Assembly: GCA_900319835.1 (NCBI GenBank) | Contig: ONPY01000025.1 | Coordinates: 1-26,652, forward strand | DNA: 26,652 nucleotides | From: an uncultured Eubacteriales bacterium | Lineage (GTDB): Bacteria; Bacillota_A; Clostridia; Oscillospirales; Oscillospiraceae | Direction of reading: 5' to 3' | In this document: positions 1-7,467 of the stretch, piece by piece | How positions within the stretch are numbered: the first letter of the stretch is position 1 | Layout: every line of letters begins with the position of its first letter | The notes under the pieces: model-generated | The model's input: only the letters and a program-made list of their open reading frames with translations | The model's database searches: none | What the model was told of the DNA's origin: nothing | Position numbers and translations under genes: made by a program

Positions 1-4
1 CAAG

Positions 5-52
5 CTAAAACTAAAGGGCCTGACACCTGCTCAACACAGATACCAGACCCTT
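5..52 (-). terminator. Rho-independent terminator of the minus-strand kinase-esterase-DUF624 operon
   Basis: Read on the minus strand, positions 52-37 pair with 29-14 in a 16-bp stem with a 7-nt loop, followed by a T-rich tail (TTTAGTTTTAG). Four of the pairs are G-U wobbles on the minus strand and would be A-C mismatches on the plus strand. The structure therefore favours minus-strand RNA, which matches the gene direction. Positions 53-118 hold nothing else I recognise. Confidence 0.7.
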
Positions 53-118
53 CAGGTCGCCTAATTCTATAAATGTCTAACTTTTGGGGTGCACTTCACG
101 TTTTTGGTCGGATGGGTT

Positions 119-721
119 TTATTCCTCAGGGGACTCATACCGCCGGAAGACCGGCTCCAAAAGCAGGGAGGCGTACAGCGCGAAGAGGGCCGGCAGCAGG
201 AACAGCGGCAGGAAAGCAAAGCGCAGCGTCAGCCACAGGCAGACCAGGGCGCCGAAGCCCAGCGCGAGGGTGGTCGGGACATGGCCCAGGGCCAGGCGGA
301 CGGCGTTTAAGTTGAGGGTTTTGAAGTCCAGCGTGAAGCGGGACAGGAGCGGGAACACCCAGCAGCAGATCCCGGCCGGCACCAGCAGCACCGCCAGCAC
401 CGCGCCGCGCAGCAGTGTGCCCAGTCCCGCGGCATAGCGGCGGTCCAGCCAGAGCAGCAGCGCCAGCACCGCCCCCCACAGCAGCGTGGGCAGCAATGCG
501 TCTTTGAGCTCCGCGCGCAGGGTCTGGAAAAAGCGCGGCAGCGTGTCCGTCTTGCCGGGGCGGAGGCTGCGGGCCACCGTGTCATAGAGCGCGGCGGAGG
601 CGGCCCCCGCGGTGAGCAGAGGCGCGGAGCACACGACCCAGAGCATGCTGAGAATCAGCAGATCCCCCAGCCAGCCCAGCGCCTTCCAGAGTCCGCTCTC
701 GGGGTTGAAGAAGCGGTTCAT
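119..721 (-). CDS. YesL/DUF624 family integral membrane protein
   Basis: 200-residue membrane protein of the YesL (DUF624) family. The family signature is in the N-terminal third: the GDLLILSMLWVVCSAPLLTA stretch (residues 19-38) followed by an AxxAALY motif. Further hydrophobic segments lie at about 76-92, 103-126, 148-166 and 168-187, giving four or five membrane spans. YesL-type proteins commonly accompany carbohydrate-uptake genes in Firmicutes, but their biochemical role is not established. The start codon lies 1 bp after the esterase stop with only a weak ribosome-binding site, so translation is probably coupled. It is the last gene of the three-gene minus-strand operon and is followed by a terminator hairpin. 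Confidence 0.85.
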   Translation of the reverse strand: MNRFFNPESGLWKALGWLGDLLILSMLWVVCSAPLLTAGAASAALYDTVARSLRPGKTDTLPRFFQTLRAELKDALLPTLLWGAVLALLLWLDRRYAAGLGTLLRGAVLAVLLVPAGICCWVFPLLSRFTLDFKTLNLNAVRLALGHVPTTLALGFGALVCLWLTLRFAFLPLFLLPALFALYASLLLEPVFRRYESPEE

Positions 722-722
722 C

Positions 723-1361
723 TTACAGCAATGTCGGGATCAGCCGGGCCAGTTCTCCGGCCAGCTGTGCGTGGCCGCGGCGGGAGAGATGCGTGAAGTC
801 CACACTGTTGAACTCGCAATCGCCGGCATTGAGATAGTGCACGCCGTTACGCTTGGCAACCGCCTCGAGATAGGGCGGAAGCGCCACAGACTTCGCCACA
901 CAGCCGGGACCCATAACTTCATCATGGAAGCCCTCGCCCAGCGGGGGCGGGCAGATGACCAGAATGTTCGGTGCTTTGGTGCCCCAGCAGGGTATGGTCT
1001 TGCATTTGAGCAGTAGCCGCTCCATGCCCACTGCGATGGCCGCAGCGTTGGCACCGAAGCGTTCTTTGGTGTCGTTGGTGCCCAGCATGATCACCAGCAG
1101 GTCAACCGGCTCGTGGCTCATCAGGCAGGCATAGGCGGTGTCGATGCCTGCCATGCTCTCATGCAGGGCATCGACAAAGACGGTCGTGCGGCCGGAGAGG
1201 CCTTCCTCCAGCACCAGATATTCCTCACCCAGCTGTTTCTGCAGCAGACAGGTCCAGCGCTCGTCCTCATTGAAGCGGTCGCCGCCGTCGGCGCAGTCGG
1301 CGGGGTCGGCACAGTAGCCGTGGGTGTTGGAATCACCAAAGCAGACAATGTGTTTTTTCAT
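723..1361 (-). CDS. SGNH/GDSL-family hydrolase (probable carbohydrate or aryl esterase)
   Basis: 212-residue cytoplasmic SGNH hydrolase with no signal peptide. All four SGNH blocks are visible: GDSN with nucleophile Ser11 (residues 9-12), the block II glycine in EGLSGRT (Gly57), GTND with Asn96 (residues 94-97), and the Asp188-x-x-His191 pair in VDFTHLS. This layout is typical of arylesterase/acetyl-xylan-esterase-like members that remove O-acetyl groups. The start is supported by GGAGG about 8 nt upstream. It lies 3 bp downstream of the kinase gene. Next to an AGE epimerase and a sugar kinase, an O-deacetylase acting on an acetylated sugar is a reasonable inference, but the substrate cannot be read from the sequence. 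Confidence 0.9.
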   Translation of the reverse strand: MKKHIVCFGDSNTHGYCADPADCADGGDRFNEDERWTCLLQKQLGEEYLVLEEGLSGRTTVFVDALHESMAGIDTAYACLMSHEPVDLLVIMLGTNDTKERFGANAAAIAVGMERLLLKCKTIPCWGTKAPNILVICPPPLGEGFHDEVMGPGCVAKSVALPPYLEAVAKRNGVHYLNAGDCEFNSVDFTHLSRRGHAQLAGELARLIPTLL

Positions 1362-1364
1362 GTT

Positions 1365-2747
1365 TCAGCCTCCGATCTCGGGCAGGGACGCCGCGACGGC
1401 GGACTGTCCCACGCGGCGGAATTTTTCATCAGGCAGGTTCAGGCTGAGCTTCTCCGCCAGGGCGGGATACTCGTCGGCCAGTACCCTCCGGCAGGTCGCC
1501 AGCAGCGTGTCGCCGCCCTTGCCGGACATGACCCTGCCCAGCAGCAGCGCGTTTTCGCAGCCGTAGAGGGCGTTGTAATAGGCCAGGGTGTGGGCCAGGT
1601 AGCAGCCGATGCTCTCAAAGACCTTGACTGCCCTGGGGTCGTCAGCCTCCATCAGCTTCTGCACCACCTTGAGCTTCTCCGCCGGGGATAGGCTCTCCTC
1701 CAGCTCAATGCCCGCGCGGGGCGCCAGCTTGATGACGCCGTCCTGGGAGAAGTACTTCACGCCGCAGCCGATGTCGCCGCTCCACTCGTCCCGCATGGCA
1801 GCAGGATTGGCGTCCACAGGGACAAAGGCCAGCTCGTTGAGCCAGCCGGTGATGCGCCCTTCGGGATCCACGAAGCCCACCGCCTCGCTGGTGCCCATGG
1901 CGATGCCCAGCATGTTGTTCTTGCCCAGGCTCAGCGCCCCGGCCAGGGCGGTCACGTCCCCGTCGTTGACCACGGCGTAGGGCACGTCCCCGAAGGTGTC
2001 GTGCACGGCGCGGATGTAGATGTCCTTGACCTTGGCCTCGAAGTCCGCCGGGGGCACCTTCAAAAACAGGGAGGCGTTCATGGTGCGGTTGTTGATGTAC
2101 ACGCCTGCCGAGGAGATGCCCACCGCGTCCACCCGGGGCATGTGCGCCGCGGCGGACTTGAAGGCCGCCACGATTCCGTCGTAGTGGTAGTCCGGATCGC
2201 TGTTGGTCTTGGGGAACCAGACCACCTCCTCGGAGTAGACCGGCTCGCCGTCGATGACCGCGGAGACCTTGCGGTCGCTGCCGCCGGCGTCAAAGCCCAC
2301 GCGGCAGCCGTCGGTGTGTCCGCCGATGGCCTTGGGGGCGTCCTTGGCGGCGGGGAGCACGTCCACAGAGACGATCTCAAAGGGGTGCTCAAAGACGTTG
2401 GCCATGTAATCCCAGTCAAATTCCTGCTTGCCGCCGGCACAGTAAATGCTGCGGAGGAACGCGGCGGTGTCCTCGTCGCCGCGGACATAGATCTTATACC
2501 CGCCCTTCATCCACAGCATGGTTTTCACCAGGCGGTCGATATAGTAGTGGTCGGCCTCACGCAGGGCGTCGGTGCCGTGGATGAAGGTCTCCACGGCGGC
2601 CATCTCGCCTCCGGCCCGCTCCACCGCGATGCCGACAGGCTTGGCCGCGTCCTTCAAAAACGCCTCGTTAAAGCGCTGCAGGGGCAGGAAACCGGGGTCA
2701 AGTTCGGGAGTGTTTTTTATCGAAAAAGAGATGCCCAAATGTTCCAT
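1365..2747 (-). CDS. ROK-type sugar kinase with a long N-terminal extension
   Basis: 460 residues. The C-terminal ~310 residues carry an ASKHA/ROK kinase fold: a phosphate-1-like motif GFDAGGSDRK (151-160), a VGISSAG segment (209-215), VVNDGDVTALAGALSL with the likely catalytic Asp262 (259-274), and a GIAMGTSEAVG phosphate-2-like loop (281-291). The usual ROK zinc motif (CxCGxxGC) is not evident. Residues 1-145 precede the kinase core and are not part of standard ~300-residue ROK kinases; I do not recognise this domain. The start at 2747 is chosen because AGGAGG lies 8 nt upstream; a longer reading from 2825 lacks such a site. It is the first gene of the minus-strand operon, with its promoter at 2797-2825. 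The substrate is unknown; the neighbouring epimerase suggests an N-acyl-hexosamine or related hexose. Confidence 0.8.
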   Translation of the reverse strand: MEHLGISFSIKNTPELDPGFLPLQRFNEAFLKDAAKPVGIAVERAGGEMAAVETFIHGTDALREADHYYIDRLVKTMLWMKGGYKIYVRGDEDTAAFLRSIYCAGGKQEFDWDYMANVFEHPFEIVSVDVLPAAKDAPKAIGGHTDGCRVGFDAGGSDRKVSAVIDGEPVYSEEVVWFPKTNSDPDYHYDGIVAAFKSAAAHMPRVDAVGISSAGVYINNRTMNASLFLKVPPADFEAKVKDIYIRAVHDTFGDVPYAVVNDGDVTALAGALSLGKNNMLGIAMGTSEAVGFVDPEGRITGWLNELAFVPVDANPAAMRDEWSGDIGCGVKYFSQDGVIKLAPRAGIELEESLSPAEKLKVVQKLMEADDPRAVKVFESIGCYLAHTLAYYNALYGCENALLLGRVMSGKGGDTLLATCRRVLADEYPALAEKLSLNLPDEKFRRVGQSAVAASLPEIGG

Positions 2748-2796
2748 GACAATGACCTCCTGTTTTTTGTTTACGGAAAGACCCGTCTCTCCCCGA

Positions 2797-2825
2797 ATTA
2801 TAGCATGGTCCCCCCTCCCTGTCAT
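2797..2825 (-). promoter_or_regulatory. Sigma-A-like promoter of the kinase-esterase-DUF624 operon
   Basis: On the minus strand, ATGACA (2825-2820) and a perfect TATAAT (2802-2797) are separated by exactly 17 bp. The resulting leader is about 45 nt and ends in the AGGAGG site of the kinase gene. Confidence 0.75.
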
Positions 2826-2862
2826 CCGTTTTTTTGAATTTTATTTTTTTCGCAAGAAGTTG

Positions 2863-2891
2863 TTGAAAATTACTTTCACCAATGCTACTAT
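2863..2891 (+). promoter_or_regulatory. Sigma-A-like promoter of the epimerase-rpiR-radical SAM genes
   Basis: TTGAAA (2863-2868) and TACTAT (2886-2891) are separated by 17 bp, in an AT-rich intergenic stretch that contrasts with the GC-rich genes. An alternative -10, TATAAA (2889-2894), would give a 20-bp spacer and is less likely. The -35 box is inside the palindrome at 2864-2878. Confidence 0.6.
2864..2878. promoter_or_regulatory. Candidate RpiR-family operator between divergent promoters
   Basis: The 15-bp sequence TGAAAATTACTTTCA is a near-perfect inverted repeat (TGAAA...TTTCA arms, with one symmetric mismatch pair). It overlaps the -35 box of the plus-strand promoter and lies about 40 bp upstream of the divergent promoter. 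The second plus-strand gene encodes an RpiR-type regulator, which makes it the natural binding partner. That pairing is inferred from position. Confidence 0.5.
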
Positions 2892-2926
2892 AAAATTATC
2901 AAAAAAATGCAAAGGAGAGGACTCTC

Positions 2927-4138
2927 GTGAATACAAAAAAGCTCGCGGAAAGCCGTCAATGGGTACAGGAGGAGCTGGATCGCTGCCAGCGCTTCTGGCT
3001 GGAGCACGGCATGGACAAGGTCAACGGCGGTATCTATACCTGCCTCGACCGGGAGGGCAGCATCTACTCCACCGACAAGAGCGTGTGGATGCAGGGCCGC
3101 TGCGGCTGGATCTACGCCTGGCTCTGCCATCTGTACGGCGTACGGGAGGAGTGGCTGGCCGCTTCGAAGAGCTGCCTGGACTTCATGGAAGCCCACTGCA
3201 TCAACCGTGAGGCCGGGGACCGGATGTATTTCACCGTCACCGGCGACGGCAAGCCCCTGCGTCAGCGCCGCTATTATTTCTCCGAGGCCTTCTACGCCAT
3301 GGCCAACGCCGAGTACTACGGCGTGACGGGCGAGCGGGTCTGCCTGGAGCGCGCCCGCCGGGCCTACGACCTGTACTGGGATCTCTGGCACGGCATGCCC
3401 GACCCCACCGGGCTCGGCCCCAAGACCATCCCCGAGACCCGCACCGGCCGGGCCTTCGGCATCCCCATGATCTTTCTGAACGTCACCAGCGTTCTGATGC
3501 GGGTCGACCCCGAGCAGAAGGCGCTGTATGACGAGCGCGCCAACGCCTGCGTGGAGGACATCTTCCGCTACCACGTCAAGGAGGAGCTGGGCTGCGTGCT
3601 GGAAAACGTCGGTCCCGACGGGGAGGCGCGGCTTGAGTTTACCGAGGGGCGCATCGTCAACCCCGGTCACGACATCGAGGGCGTCTGGTTTTTGCTGGAG
3701 CACGCCCGGCGCACCGGCGACAAGGCCCTGGTGGAGAAGGCCGCGGGCATCTTTGACCGCGCCATCAACGCCGGCTGGGACAAGGAGTACGGCGGGCTGC
3801 TGTACTTCATCGACTGTCTGGGCCGCCCGCCCGAGTCCTATGAGCACGACATGAAGCTCTGGTGGCCCCACGACGAGATCCTGATCTCCTCCCTCATGCT
3901 CTACCGCGACACGAAGCGCGAGGAGTACCTGGACTGGTTCTTCAAGACCCTGGACTACAGCAAAGCCTGCTTCTCCGACCCCGTCTACGGCGAGTGGTAC
4001 GGTTATCTCCGCCGTGACGGCCAGCCCACCCAGCCTGCCTGCAAAGGCTCCACCTTCAAGGGCCCGTTCCACCTGCCGCGTATGCTGTCCATGGTGGACA
4101 TGATGCTCGGCGAGCTGCTGGAGGGCGCGGACTGCTGA
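2927..4138 (+). CDS. AGE-family N-acylglucosamine / aldose-ketose 2-epimerase
   Basis: 403 residues, the normal length for the AGE (renin-binding protein/cellobiose 2-epimerase) (alpha/alpha)6-barrel family. Family motifs in order: VWMQGRCGWIYAWL (53-66, with conserved Arg58), YYFSEAFYAMANAEYY (116-131), GRAFGIPMIFLN (174-185), NPGHDIEGVWFLLEHA (245-260, with His248), KLWWPHDE (310-317), FSDPVYGEWYGYL (349-361) and KGPFHLPR (378-385, with His382). His248 and His382 correspond to the two catalytic histidines of characterised AGE enzymes. The family epimerises C2 of N-acyl-glucosamine/mannosamine or of reducing-end glucose. The sequence alone does not settle which, although the adjacent ROK kinase and RpiR regulator favour an amino sugar. 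The start is GTG, with AAGGAGAGG 6 nt upstream. Confidence 0.9.
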   Translation: MNTKKLAESRQWVQEELDRCQRFWLEHGMDKVNGGIYTCLDREGSIYSTDKSVWMQGRCGWIYAWLCHLYGVREEWLAASKSCLDFMEAHCINREAGDRMYFTVTGDGKPLRQRRYYFSEAFYAMANAEYYGVTGERVCLERARRAYDLYWDLWHGMPDPTGLGPKTIPETRTGRAFGIPMIFLNVTSVLMRVDPEQKALYDERANACVEDIFRYHVKEELGCVLENVGPDGEARLEFTEGRIVNPGHDIEGVWFLLEHARRTGDKALVEKAAGIFDRAINAGWDKEYGGLLYFIDCLGRPPESYEHDMKLWWPHDEILISSLMLYRDTKREEYLDWFFKTLDYSKACFSDPVYGEWYGYLRRDGQPTQPACKGSTFKGPFHLPRMLSMVDMMLGELLEGADC

Positions 4139-4181
4139 GTCCGGGAGAGCCCCGATTTTGTGCAGAAAGGTCAGGATTCAG

Positions 4182-5042
4182 ATGCCCAATTCTCATCCCG
4201 ACGTATTTGAAACCATCAGCCAGTCCTACTATGAATTGACGACGGCTGAGCGCAAAGCCGCGGACTATGTGATGAAAAACCGCGACAAGACGCAGTATCT
4301 CTCCATTGGGGAGCTTGCCGAGGAGAGCGGCGTGGCCGAGGCCACGGTCTCGCGCTTCTGCCGCCGGCTCGGCTACAAGGGCTACAACGCCTTCAAGCTC
4401 GCCATCGCCAACGCCGGCGCCCCTGCGCGCAGCCACGCGGCGTCGGCCCGGCCCGTTGAGGAGGGTGACGACGTGCCCGCCCTCGCCCAGAAGCTCTACG
4501 CTGCGGAAAACGACGCCCTGCTGCAGACCCTCTCCCTGCTCAAGCCCGCGGCCATCGAGCAGGCGGTGGAGATCCTGCGCGGCGCGCGCCGGGTGCTCTG
4601 CATGGGCCAGGGGGGCTCAATGATCCTCGCCTCGGAGGCCGCCCACCTGTTCTCCATCTGTGACGGGAAGTTTATCCCGGTCTCGGATTCCCACATGCAG
4701 ATCATCGCCTCCGCGACGCTGACGGAGGAGGACGCGGTGCTCTTTTTCTCCTACTCGGGGGCCACCCGGGATATGATGGAGACGCTCAACGTGGTGCGCA
4801 ATCAGGGGGCGAAGATCCTTCTGATCACCCGCTTCCCCCGCTCTCCGGGCGCGGCGCTGGCAGACGTGGTGCTCCAGTGCGGCTCCAACGAGAGTCCCCT
4901 GCAGCACGGCTCGGTCCCGGCGCGCATCGCCCAGCTGTTTCTGCTGGATATTCTCTTCACGCGCCTGTGCCTGCTGGACCAGGACCGCTGCGGTCAGAAC
5001 CGCCAGGTCATCGCCGCCGCCCTCGCGGACAAACACCTGTAG
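4182..5042 (+). CDS. RpiR/MurR-family transcriptional regulator
   Basis: 286 residues. The N-terminal HTH_6 domain (about 5-80) contains the helix-turn-helix SIGELAEESGVAEATVSRFC (41-60). The C-terminal SIS sugar-phosphate-binding domain (about 120-255) contains GQGGSM (142-147) and the SIS motif SYSGATRD (190-197). RpiR proteins sense phosphosugars and repress or activate neighbouring sugar genes. The ATG at 4182 is preferred; a TTG at 4158 would add eight residues but is not preceded by a better ribosome site. It lies 43 bp after the epimerase and 33 bp before the radical SAM gene with no terminator between, so the three are probably co-transcribed. Autoregulation through the palindrome at 2864-2878 is likely. 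Confidence 0.92.
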   Translation: MPNSHPDVFETISQSYYELTTAERKAADYVMKNRDKTQYLSIGELAEESGVAEATVSRFCRRLGYKGYNAFKLAIANAGAPARSHAASARPVEEGDDVPALAQKLYAAENDALLQTLSLLKPAAIEQAVEILRGARRVLCMGQGGSMILASEAAHLFSICDGKFIPVSDSHMQIIASATLTEEDAVLFFSYSGATRDMMETLNVVRNQGAKILLITRFPRSPGAALADVVLQCGSNESPLQHGSVPARIAQLFLLDILFTRLCLLDQDRCGQNRQVIAAALADKHL

Positions 5043-5075
5043 GTTTTTGCATTTCACTGGGAAGGAGCCCACGTC

Positions 5076-6188
5076 ATGGAAAACATCAACGAGAACTTTG
5101 ACCTCCAGGCCTATGTGACAAAGGGCGTGGAGAACGTGGTGCGCGACGCGCTCAAGGCCACGGTGAAGGACCCCAGGGAGAGCGCCTTCATGCTGCGCTT
5201 TGCCGCGGCGAGCAAGGCCGCCTCCAAAAAGCGCCGGGAGGCCGAAGACGCGGGCGAGCATATTCCGCCCTTCCTGATCGCCAGCATCACCAGCCAGTGC
5301 AATCTCCATTGCGCGGGCTGCTATTCCCGCTGCAACAACGCCACCGTGGACGCCGCTCCCGTGGAGCAGCTGAGCGACGCGGAATGGCTGCGCATCTTTG
5401 AGGAGGCGGACGCGCTGGGCGTGAGCTTCATCCTCCTGGCGGGCGGTGAGCCCATGCTTCGGCGGGACATCATTGAGGCCGCCGGGAAAAAGCCCAACAT
5501 TCTCTTCCCCATCTTCACCAATGGCACCTTCATCGACACGCGCTACTTTGAGCTCTTTGACCGCTGCCGCAACCTGGTGCCCATTCTGAGCATCGAGGGT
5601 GAAAAGGAGCTCACCGATTTAAGGCGCGGCAAGGGCGTGTACGAGAGTCTGATCCGCAACATGGACGAGTTCAAGCGCCGCGGTCTGATCTTCGGCGCCT
5701 CCGTCACCGTGACGACCCAGAATCTCAGGGAGGTCTGCTCCGACGCCTTTTTGCAGAAGCTGTCCGACCGGGGCTGCAAGGCGGTCATCTTTGTGGAGTT
5801 TGTCCCCGTAAGCGATGAGAGCAAGGAGCTGGCGCCCGGGGACAAAGAGCGCGAAACCCTGCGTCAGGAGATCGCGCGGCTGCGCGAGGAGCATCCTGAG
5901 ATGGTCTACATCTCCTTCCCCGGCGACGAGAAGAGCTCCGGCGGCTGTGTGGCGGCCGGGCGCGGCTTCTTCCACATCAACTCCCACGGCGGGGCAGAGC
6001 CCTGCCCCTTCTCCCCCTACTCGGACGTGAACATCAAGGACACTTCCCTGCGCGAGGCGCTGCACTCGCCGCTCTTCACCGCGCTGCGAAGCGGGGACAT
6101 CCTGCTGGACGACCACGAGGGCGGCTGCGTGCTCTACGAAAAGCGCGCCCAGGTGGAGGCGATCCTGGCCGGTGCCGGGCAGGGATAA
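5076..6188 (+). CDS. Radical SAM protein with C-terminal auxiliary-cluster cysteines
   Basis: 370 residues. The radical SAM signature C-x3-C-x2-C is at Cys75, Cys79 and Cys82 (QCNLHCAGC), and the SAM-binding GGEP is at 123-126. A partial TIM barrel follows. The C-terminal third has further cysteines (Cys291, Cys310, Cys351) arranged like a SPASM/twitch auxiliary Fe-S domain, including an AEPCPFSPYSD segment. An N-terminal helical region (1-60) precedes the core. The start is supported by AAGGAG upstream. The reaction is not predictable: SPASM/twitch enzymes modify peptides, proteins or sugars. No small precursor peptide is evident next to it. Its position after epimerase and rpiR hints at a link to sugar metabolism, but it may be a passenger. 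Confidence 0.85.
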   Translation: MENINENFDLQAYVTKGVENVVRDALKATVKDPRESAFMLRFAAASKAASKKRREAEDAGEHIPPFLIASITSQCNLHCAGCYSRCNNATVDAAPVEQLSDAEWLRIFEEADALGVSFILLAGGEPMLRRDIIEAAGKKPNILFPIFTNGTFIDTRYFELFDRCRNLVPILSIEGEKELTDLRRGKGVYESLIRNMDEFKRRGLIFGASVTVTTQNLREVCSDAFLQKLSDRGCKAVIFVEFVPVSDESKELAPGDKERETLRQEIARLREEHPEMVYISFPGDEKSSGGCVAAGRGFFHINSHGGAEPCPFSPYSDVNIKDTSLREALHSPLFTALRSGDILLDDHEGGCVLYEKRAQVEAILAGAGQG

Positions 6189-6259
6189 GGGAACAACGCG
6201 GCGCAGACGCCGCCGCAGCCGGACGCGAAGCGGATGAAAATTCTATCCCCCCGGGGGGC

Positions 6260-6288
6260 TTGCGCGGCGGGAAAACGACAGGTATACT
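6260..6288 (+). promoter_or_regulatory. Promoter of cbiMQO
   Basis: TTGCGC (6260-6265) and TATACT (6283-6288) are separated by 17 bp, 46 bp before the cbiM start. I found no cobalamin-riboswitch B12-box signature in the 145-bp gap (6189-6333). Confidence 0.6.
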
Positions 6289-6333
6289 GACCACGATGCA
6301 TCAAAACCCTTCAAAAAAGACGAGGTGTTCTCT

Positions 6334-7386
6334 ATGCATATGGCAGATGCCCTGCTGGCTCCCGCCGTGGCAGCCACCATGTATGTGGCCTCCGGCACCG
6401 CAGCCGGCGTTTCCATCCACAAACTGAAAAAGGACGACCAGGCCCAGAAGCTGCCCACCATGGCGGTCACCGCCGCCCTGGTCTTTGCCGGACAGATGAT
6501 CAACTACACCATCCCCGGCACCGGCTCCTCGGGGCACATGTGCGGCGGCATGCTGCTCTCGGCCCTGCTGGGGCCCCAGGCGGGCTTTCTGTCCATGATC
6601 GTGATTCTGGCGATCCAATGCCTCTTCTTTGCCGACGGCGGCCTGATGGCCCTGGGGGCCAACGTCTGGAACATGGCGTTCTACGGGTGCTTTGTCGGCT
6701 ACTATCTGATCTGGCGGCCCATCATGCACAGCCAGTGGTTCGGCAGTGACAAGAAGGCCCAGCGGGCCCGCATCGTCGCCGCCTCTGTCCTCGGCTGCGT
6801 GGTCACGCTGCAGCTGGGCGCCTTCTCCGTGGTGGTGGAGACCTCCCTCTCCGGCATCACCGAGCTGCCCTTCGGCGCTTTTCTGGCGCTCATGCAGCCC
6901 ATCCATCTGGCCATCGGTCTCATCGAGGGTCTGATCACCTCCGCCGTGCTGCTGTTTGTCTATGAGTCGAGACCCGAGCTGCTGATGGACGCCGTGCCCG
7001 CGGAGGGCGCGGGCGCCAAGCGCTCCCTGAAGGCGACGATCGCGGTCCTCGCGGTGGTGGCCCTGGTCGTGGGCGGCGGGCTGAGCCTGCTGGCCTCCTC
7101 CAACCCCGACGGGCTGGAGTGGGCGCTCTTCGGCAATGCCGAGGAGGGCTACGCGGAAAACATGGGTCTGGACGAGGAGGACTTCGGCGTCTCCTCCGCC
7201 GCGGCGGACACCGCCGCCGGCATCCAGGAGAAGACCTCCTTCCTGCCGGACTACGCCTTCCCAAACAGCGAATCCGCGGCCGGCACCAGCGTCTCCGGCA
7301 TTGTGGGCTCGGCCATGGTGGCGGGCGTGGCGCTGCTGATCTGCGCCGCCGGCGGCTTCTTCCGCAAAAAGAGTCACAAAGCATAA
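6334..7386 (+). CDS. cbiM: CbiM-type cobalt/nickel ECF transporter S component fused to a PDGLE (CbiN-like) domain
   Basis: 350 residues. The N-terminus MHMADALLAP matches the metal-binding N-terminus of CbiM/NikM (MHxxDGxLxP), in which His2 is a ligand. CbiM-like hydrophobic segments run through residues 10-210 (GHMCGGMLLSALLGP, PIHLAIGLIEGLITSA). A linker leads to a membrane-anchored C-terminal domain with the diagnostic PDGLEWA motif (258-264) and a final membrane span (about 320-342). The PDGLE domain does the job of a separate CbiN/NikN subunit, so this is a CbiMN fusion. The ATG at 6334 is chosen over a GTG at 6325 because it puts the metal-binding histidine at position 2 and has GAGG 8 nt upstream. 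Cobalt and nickel cannot be told apart by eye. Confidence 0.9.
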   Translation: MHMADALLAPAVAATMYVASGTAAGVSIHKLKKDDQAQKLPTMAVTAALVFAGQMINYTIPGTGSSGHMCGGMLLSALLGPQAGFLSMIVILAIQCLFFADGGLMALGANVWNMAFYGCFVGYYLIWRPIMHSQWFGSDKKAQRARIVAASVLGCVVTLQLGAFSVVVETSLSGITELPFGAFLALMQPIHLAIGLIEGLITSAVLLFVYESRPELLMDAVPAEGAGAKRSLKATIAVLAVVALVVGGGLSLLASSNPDGLEWALFGNAEEGYAENMGLDEEDFGVSSAAADTAAGIQEKTSFLPDYAFPNSESAAGTSVSGIVGSAMVAGVALLICAAGGFFRKKSHKA

Positions 7387-7411
7387 CCCGTTTCTTTTTC
7401 CATAAAGGCAA

Positions 7412-7448
7412 AAGGGGCATCTTTGGATGCCCCTTGTCTGTCGTTTTT
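7412..7448 (+). terminator. Intercistronic hairpin between cbiM and cbiQ (attenuator-like terminator)
   Basis: AAGGGGCATC (7412-7421) pairs perfectly with GATGCCCCTT (7426-7435) around a TTTG loop. The run of five Ts starts 7 nt after the stem, not directly after it, so termination is probably partial. It lies inside an apparent operon and could lower cbiQ/cbiO expression relative to cbiM, or stabilise the cbiM message. Confidence 0.55.
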
Positions 7449-7467
7449 AAGCAAAGGATTTCCGCCC

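Noticed and set aside
6198..6213. 6-bp hairpin after the radical SAM gene as a terminator
   Set aside because: GCGGCG/CGCCGC with a 4-nt loop has no T-run; too weak to call.
6189..6333. Cobalamin riboswitch upstream of cbiM
   Set aside because: The gap is only 145 bp with the promoter 46 bp before the start, too short for the structure, and no B12-box was seen.
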